A DNA stretch of 64,000 nucleotides from Platynereis dumerilii (Eukaryota; Annelida; Polychaeta; Phyllodocida; Nereididae): contig JAPTHN010000011.1 of the NCBI GenBank assembly GCA_026936325.1, forward strand, positions 27,320,501-27,384,500. Direction: 5' to 3'. Shown here in pieces: positions 58,571-64,000 of the stretch (positions are counted from its first letter, which is position 1; each line of letters starts with the position of its first letter). Under the pieces are notes generated by a model, which saw nothing but the letters and a program-made list of their open reading frames with translations, made no database searches and was not told the origin of the DNA. The translations under genes and the position numbers were made by a program.

Positions 58571-59684
58571 GTGTGCAGCCAAAGCGGCGACAAACCAGAA
58601 CGGCTATTCGTATATTAACCATAACGGCGATGATAAATTTGACTAGAAAACAAGAACGGCTATTCCACTATTTTTTGGTAGAAATAGCTTGAAAACTTAG
58701 TAATTTTACTTTAACATAATACATTTGGTTATCCAGCATCAGCTGAGCATTGTTTCCGTTATCAAAAATATCATTTAGTTACGTTTTTTGTTACGTTTTA
58801 TCAAGTTTTACACATTTAGTTAGTTTTAGCTACATTATAACACGTCAAATTAGACAACAAAAATGTTCCGTTATTTTGCTATAAAGTAACAAATATCATG
58901 GATGTGAAGTTTTTTGTTACTTTGTAACAAATATTAGACGTTTTTTTGTTGAAAGATACTTTCTAAGTTGACTTTTTAACTAAAATTGTCATCGCCGTTT
59001 TGGACTTTGATCATCGCCGTTTAGGCATTGTTTGTAAACTAGAAAATGCCCATTAGTGAAAAAAGTTTGACAATGCATTATTGTGAAGTGATGGTGCATA
59101 TTGACACAGTCATGTTAAAGTAAGTTTGTGTAGATGGCAAGCAGATATTAGCTGGAGGCCTGTGTGAGACCATACAGCGTGATTTGTAGCAGGAAGTCGT
59201 CCTGGTAGGTGGCATGTACTAAAAAGAGAATGCAGGGCAATCAGAAAGTTTGTTACAGGCACGTTAGCAGGCAATCGCATCAATGATAACATAGGGGCAA
59301 CGCGCCTGTTGCGTAAGGTGCAGGCCGTCTCCAGGTAAAAACAGATGAAGATAGGTGCTGCCACCTGTCGGAAAAAGGTTATGAGAAGTGGCTCCCTCTG
59401 TGGCGGAGTAAAATATGAGAATATGGTGTTTCATGCACTCCTGGTGGGAGATTGGTGGTGGAGTTGGCAAACGGAAATGAGAGAGGAGTTAGACTGTTGT
59501 GGGCTCCCATGTGAAATATGAGGCCAAAAAAGTAGGATAGGTGGATAGTTTGGGTGAGTGACATGTCTGTGACAGGCATTTATAGCTGGCAACTGGGGTG
59601 GTCATGTGACCTGAGCTTTAACTCAAATGTTAGAGGGGATATACGAATAGCCGTTCTGGTTTATCGCCGTTTTGACTGGCAGTC
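58571..59684. mobile_element. TIR element, family I
   Basis: About 1.1 kb. The left GACAAACCAGAACGGCTATT and the right AATAGCCGTTCTGGTTTATC are inverted repeats of about 40 bp; the internal phrase ATCGCCGTTT recurs near both ends. Minus-strand frames inside (59110-59579) overlap each other and look like chance. I cannot define a target duplication. Confidence 0.7.
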
Positions 59685-59979
59685 TTTCAAGAAACTATTG
59701 ACTTGCTCTCCCTAATATAAGCAATCTCATAAAGAATCCAACATATGGTCAGTTTTAGAGCATTTGCACCCACTTTGTCTCACGAATGTCCAAATAAATC
59801 CCTTCAATGTGTAATTTCATCATAATATCATGTAATAGACGTGTTGCAAAGGTTATATTGACATTTTAGTGCTGAAATTCATTGATTTTAGTGAAAAATG
59901 TACCTTTTTATCATGTGCGTTTATGAATATTGTCAGTTGAAGTTTTTAAGACCAAAGTTAGAAATGTTTTTAATTGATT

Positions 59980-60135
59980 TTATGATACCTACTTTATGAT
60001 TTTATACATTCATTGTTTTTGATTTTATACATTCATTGTTGGCTGGACCACATGAAAAACTGTTTTATTTGTGCAGATTGTGCTTATCCAGCTTGTAAAT
60101 ATCTTTTTAAATAAATAAATAAATAAATAAAATAT
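59980..60135 (+). mobile_element. LINE 3' end with (AATA)n tail
   Basis: A short 3' UTR-like stretch (ATTTTATACATTCATTGTT duplicated in tandem) runs into TGTAAATATC and (AAATAAAT)n at 60108-60130. Only the tail remains. Confidence 0.5.
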
Positions 60136-60675
60136 AGGTCTACACATTTCCTTGGAAAAATCCTGGTGAGTTTCAATTAAATCCTTTCTGTGGTTTTTCC
60201 ACAATCACGCTGACAGACGGACAAATAGACGGACAGACACAAGCAAATGAAAATGTTAGACCCATCCTACGGCGGGCCAAATAATTGGTTGGCTACTAGT
60301 TGATAGAACACAGAGAATTTCAACAGATGTGGCTACAACCTGGCCGGATTACCACTTTCACTTGAAGCACTTGTAGGTGTGAGGGTAACACCATACTTGT
60401 ACATAAGAGCACAAATGGGATTGCTGAAGCTCCTGCCTTTCCAGGCCCTTGAAATATATTGGCATAGACATCTGATATTTTTCTGATGTTTTTGACTTAC
60501 AACCTAATAGACACAGCAGACAACATAAAGAGCTTGCTGCTATTTCTGCAACATGAGTGCAACATGAGGTTAGTGGGAATCAGTGAAGACAGAATGGCCA
60601 TAGAGCCAGAGTGTCATTGAGTAACAACCGTGAGCTTTTAGAGGTGATTTCTCAATTAGTCGTAATGCCGCCTAC

Positions 60676-60842
60676 CTGTCTCGGGGCGTAGGATTACATA
60701 AAACCAGCTTGGCTCCATAAGATGATATGGCGTTTTTCTTGGCGGCCGGAGTGTTATTAGGGACAACCACTGCACAAGGAAGTCCAACGACACTAGCCGC
60801 CCAGGCGAGGGCCTGTCCGTGGTTACCACTGCTGTGCGTCGT
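60676..60842 (-). CDS. SRR: Serine racemase, exon with SSGNHGQ motif
   Basis: 167 bp, acceptor TTTTCACTCAG, donor ACAG|GTAGGC, phase 0 in and phase 2 out. It encodes TTHSSGNHGQALAWAASVVG.. then PCAVVVPNNTPAAKKNAI.. and YGAKLVLCNPTPRD. SSGNHGQ is the signature of fold-type II PLP enzymes. It includes the Ser that acts as the re-face base in human SRR (Ser84). The alignment continues with human THSSGNHGQALTYAAKLEG and YGASIVYCEPSDES. Confidence 0.95.
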
Positions 60843-60885
60843 CTGAGTGAAAAGAAAAAGTTTTTAAAAACTATTTGAGGCTTTA

Positions 60886-62618
60886 AAGTGCCACCTAAAT
60901 AAGTGAAACGGGTGATGTTTACCCATAGGTTCAATGTCAATGCTAAACATCCTCAACCAAACTGCTTGTGAACAACAAATTCTTAGCCACTGATATACTT
61001 ACCCTCAATACTGGCGCACCGCAGGGCTGGGTCCTCTCGCCAGTGCTCTTCATAATATACACAAATGACATGAGATGGAATTCAGGCAACACACATGCAA
61101 TTAAATATGCTGATGACACTGCAATAATTGGTCTGATAAGGAATAACGATGACAGTGACTATCGCATCTGTATTGAGCACATCAGCACCTGGTGGTGCCG
61201 TGACAACTTCCTGGACCTTAATGTGACTAAAACAAAGGAACTGCTGTGGGATTTCCGCAGATCAAGGTCTGTCTCACCTCAGCCCGTTGAAATAAATGAT
61301 ATGGCTGTAGAAAGGGTCCACGACTATAAGTACCTTGGAGTGTATTTGGACTACAAGCTCAATTTCTCTAAACATGTCGAGGCTCAGATTAAAAAGGCAA
61401 ACAAACGTGTCTATTGCCTTCGGGTCATGAGAAGTCTCAATGTCAGCAAGGAGATTATAGCATTATTCTTTAATTGTATGATTGTAACTGTATTAATGTA
61501 TGCCAATGTGGCATTCTTCAGGTCACTAACAAATTAGAGTCAAAAAATGTGAAAGTCAGTTATTTAGCTAATTTAAGTATTAAAAAGGTGAACTCTGTAA
61601 TAGGAGGCAATATTATGACAGTTTCAAGAAATTTAAATTGCGATGCTGAGTCTATGATATTGCTTAATACTAATGATATAAAGAGAATGTTCTACTCCAA
61701 GTTTAATGAATGTGATACACAATTAGCTAGTCAGATTTTAGAATTGAAAGGTCTAACAGTACCTGGTTTTTTTGCAATGATGAACTTTATACCGTTTTTA
61801 ACTTTTTGTGTACTAACTGATTTGTTTTTATTTGTGGTTGTACAGTTTTTATCTACTTAATTTTATTTTTGTACCCGTATACCAAATTGTAATATTTGTG
61901 TATGAATAAATGATTTATATAAAGAGACAGTGCCAGATCCTCGATAAACCCAGGAAAATCTGTGCAAGGTTAATTGGCCGAACTGAACAACAACTAATAG
62001 ACTCTAATGAAGAACTCTTCCAATCAAGGCTCAAACAAATGGCTAAGAAGGTACAAGGGGATGAAAACCACCCTCTAAATTGCTATTTTGTGCTCTTACG
62101 CAGTGGACGCAGGTTCAGAGTACCTAAAATACGAACTGGCAGATTCAGCAAAACTTTTATCCCAGTCGCAATAAATCTACTAAATATGTATGTCTAGATT
62201 AATCTTGTATTGTTACTCATGTCATTTACCAAGTCAAATTTCATGTAATTCATATTCATGACCAATAAACGATCTGTTATCTGTTATCTGTTATAAACAT
62301 GTTGATGTGCATGAAGCAACGATGTGGCAGCACTGTGCATGACTTCCTGTCTTATCAAAACATTGGCTTGGAGAAAGCACATGTTTCAGAAAAAGTCAAT
62401 TCATATAAAAACAAAGTGCTGTCAGATATAGAAAACCAGTAAGAATTGTGTATGTTCGATGGAAAGGGGGTTCACTCACTTACGAAAGGTTTTGACCCAC
62501 ATGTGTTTTTATCTCATCACATGAGTGACCTTGATTCCACAAGCAGTTTGGTTGATGATGTTTAGCATTGACCCAATGGCAAAACATCACCCATTTAGCT
62601 TACAAACAGGCTGCGCTG
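60886..62618. mobile_element. TA-flanked MITE, family H, split by a LINE
   Basis: The left end (AAGTGCCACCTAAATAAGTG, after TA) and the right end (AAACAGGCTGCGCTG, before TA at 62619-62620) match the MITE at 54838, as do inner blocks such as CAATGCTAAACATCCTCAAC and ATGTTTAGCATTGACCCAAT. The rest of the span is the LINE at about 60985-62293 and adjoining sequence. It is more diverged than the 54838 copy. Confidence 0.7.
60985..62293 (+). mobile_element. 5'-truncated CR1/L2/Rex-like LINE with internal insertion
   Basis: The reverse transcriptase part reads LNTGAPQGWVLSPVLF.., KYADDTAIIG (catalytic YADD near 61106-61117), LNVTKTKELLWDFRRSRS and YLGVYLDYKLNFSKH, and stops at 61537. The normal C-terminal piece (RKICARLIGRT.. 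NCYFVLLRSGRRFRVP..) returns at 61910-62197. A (ATCTGTT)n tail follows, ending near 62293. Between them, 61540-61910 is foreign: an open frame of about 100 codons plus AATAAATGATTTATATAAA. It looks like the 3' end of another retroposed element inserted into this one. The N-terminal endonuclease is missing. Confidence 0.85.
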
Positions 62619-62836
62619 TATTAACAGCTGGTATATCTGTGGTGTCCTACAGACTATTTCAAATTGTTGATATAATGCTTTTCCTTAGAAAGATATGCAG
62701 AATCAAGGCTCATTAAGGAGTGTTACAAATACGCCTTCTGTTGAAGATCACAAAAGCCTCAATTAACATCATCCAAGGTGGGTGGCATTACATTTATTAA
62801 TTAAAGTTCAACTTCAAAGGATATTAAATCACTCAC

Positions 62837-62878
62837 CACACCTTTCACATCAGGGTTCTCTTCAAGTAATTTCAAAAC
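62837..62878 (-). CDS. SRR: Serine racemase, small exon VLKLLEENPDVKGV
   Basis: A 42-bp exon between acceptor TTTTGACAG and donor GTG|GTGAGT, phase 0 on both sides. It encodes VLKLLEENPDVKGV, the helix and strand just before the SSGNHGQ exon (human NAVRSLVPDALERKPKAVV). It is the most 5' racemase exon in the window. The upstream exons, with the PLP-binding lysine motif (SFKIRGA in human), were not found and must lie past the right edge. The seven exons here make 265 residues of an expected ~340. Confidence 0.85.
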
Positions 62879-63249
62879 CTGTCAAAAGAAATTCAATTTT
62901 TTGTCAAAAGCCACACATTCTTATCTGAATTCCCATGAACTAATTTCAAAAGCTGTCAAGGAAATCACAATCCTTTTATCAATCCACCAACTCATTCTGG
63001 AAGAGGAACCCTCCTGACATAATCTCTGAAATTTGAGTGCAAGATGCAACAAACTAATTGGCAGTGTGACAAATTAATTGGTCGTCTCTTTAATCGGTCA
63101 CAAAGTGCTGCAACCAGTAGTTCAACCTACAGGGTGACACAAAAATAGTTTACACCTGGTTGATGGCTCACTTAAGTCAATAATGGTCGCACCATGTTGG
63201 TTGGTTAACTTGGTTTATGGCTTCCATTTTGAAACTTTGTCAGGAAATA

Positions 63250-63730
63250 CTACTAACATTAGTAATAATACATATATTACACTTTACACATATATACCTG
63301 TGAGATATTGCGCCTACAGTACAGAGTACAGACTTCTGAGGTATTACACATACGCACCTGTTAGATATAATGCACATACACAAGCAAGTCCAAGACATTA
63401 AACTACACACCTCTGAGATATCACAATTACACACCTGCGATATATTGCACATACACAAGAGTGAGGTATTACACTTACAGCTGCGAGATATTGCAGATAC
63501 ACAAGTGTAAGATATCATCACACTTGCACACCTTCAATATACTGTATTGCAAGTACACACGAAAGTTTGAGATATCACACTTACACACTTGTGAGATATT
63601 GCACCTACACAAGCAGTGAGGTATGACACTTGCACATCTGCGATATATTGCACATACACATATTAGACAAGTAAGCGTAAAATATTACACATTCATACTC
63701 GCAAGATGTTTCACATACAAAAGTAACTTT
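63250..63730. repeat. Minisatellite, ~30-bp unit
   Basis: Degenerate units of type CACACCTGTGAGATATTGCA plus CATACACAAG, repeated about 13-15 times with variable spacing. Lies in a racemase intron. Confidence 0.88.
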
Positions 63731-63765
63731 CAGTACACAACACACCAGAGAGATAAATTATTCTA

Positions 63766-64000
63766 TCCTCCTCTCTATCTAATACCCTGAAGTTGTACTG
63801 GTTTACTCGCTGCACATCGCTGGACTTTACGGAAGGCCCATTCAGGGTAGCCGCTGTGTTGCGAGGCTTTCTTTATAGAGTTGGCTCTATACTGGAGCGT
63901 TCTGATGATACCTAACTTGTGTATCGAAGGGTGGTTCGAGTTAAATGCCAGATACTGATCAGTGTGATTGTAATACTTTAAAATTTTTGGAGGACTAACT
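63766..64000 (-). mobile_element. Penelope-like retroelement fragment
   Basis: On the minus strand, the frame from the window edge reads HTDQYLAFNSNHPSIHKLGI, then IRTLQYRANSIKK and HSGYPEWAFRKV. These are the conserved phrases between the RT and GIY-YIG domains of Penelope-like elements (H-T-D-x-Y-L, H-K-x-x-x-x-R-T-L, G-Y-P). A short internal part is missing and the frame then stops. The RT would lie past the right edge. Confidence 0.8.

Noticed and set aside
59110-59579. Three overlapping minus-strand frames
   Set aside because: Mutually overlapping, low-complexity, inside a TIR element; nothing resembles a protein family.
63250-63730. Possible CRISPR-like array of regularly spaced repeats
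   Set aside because: Units are degenerate and directly tandem without unique spacers, in animal intron DNA: a minisatellite.

Overview
This is nuclear DNA of an animal, almost certainly a marine invertebrate. The genes have canonical GT...AG introns and long A/T-rich introns. Repeats are dense and diverse: TIR elements, CR1/L2-like LINE tails, a Penelope-like fragment and tRNA-headed SINEs. The recognisable genes are metazoan: a GT11 fucosyltransferase and a serine racemase. A weak lineage hint is a short repeat motif at 38.43 and 42.12 kb (gtgagtttgtgttttacgcc), which resembles a repeat I remember from molluscs; I do not rely on it.

Layout. 1-9.1 kb is intergenic, with old repeats, a SINE and hairpin-bearing repeats. 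At 9425-15166 lies a 5.74 kb foldback-type DNA element: long terminal inverted repeats, a 9-bp target duplication and an internal ~825-bp tandem array. It sits just upstream of a two-exon alpha-1,2-fucosyltransferase gene (15205-21534, +), whose 5.2 kb intron is mostly inverted-repeat elements plus a hAT-like MITE with a perfect 8-bp target duplication. 22-30 kb is repeat-rich, with one exon-like segment at 24.9 kb and one possible small secreted ORF at 24.0 kb.

At 30.6-33.0 kb (+) is a two-exon gene for a small secreted precursor. A paralogue lies at 52.6-57.0 kb (+). Both have the same promoter block, a 20-residue signal-peptide exon, a phase-0 intron and a second exon that alternates acidic spacers with basic, amphipathic peptides bounded by dibasic sites. 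They look like antimicrobial or other bioactive peptide precursors and are the most interesting content of the window. The first is bracketed by two 1519-bp TIR elements in opposite orientation.

From 42.7 kb to beyond the right edge, the minus strand carries a serine racemase gene. Seven exons are in the window; the 5' exons with the PLP lysine are outside it. The second peptide gene is nested antisense in one of its introns. A decayed copy of the neighbouring racemase exon (28024-28149) lies upstream of the first peptide gene. The simplest reading is that the peptide gene arose or lived inside the racemase intron and was copied, with flanking sequence, to 28-33 kb. The right end holds a 5'-truncated LINE inserted in a TA-flanked MITE, a minisatellite and a Penelope-like fragment.
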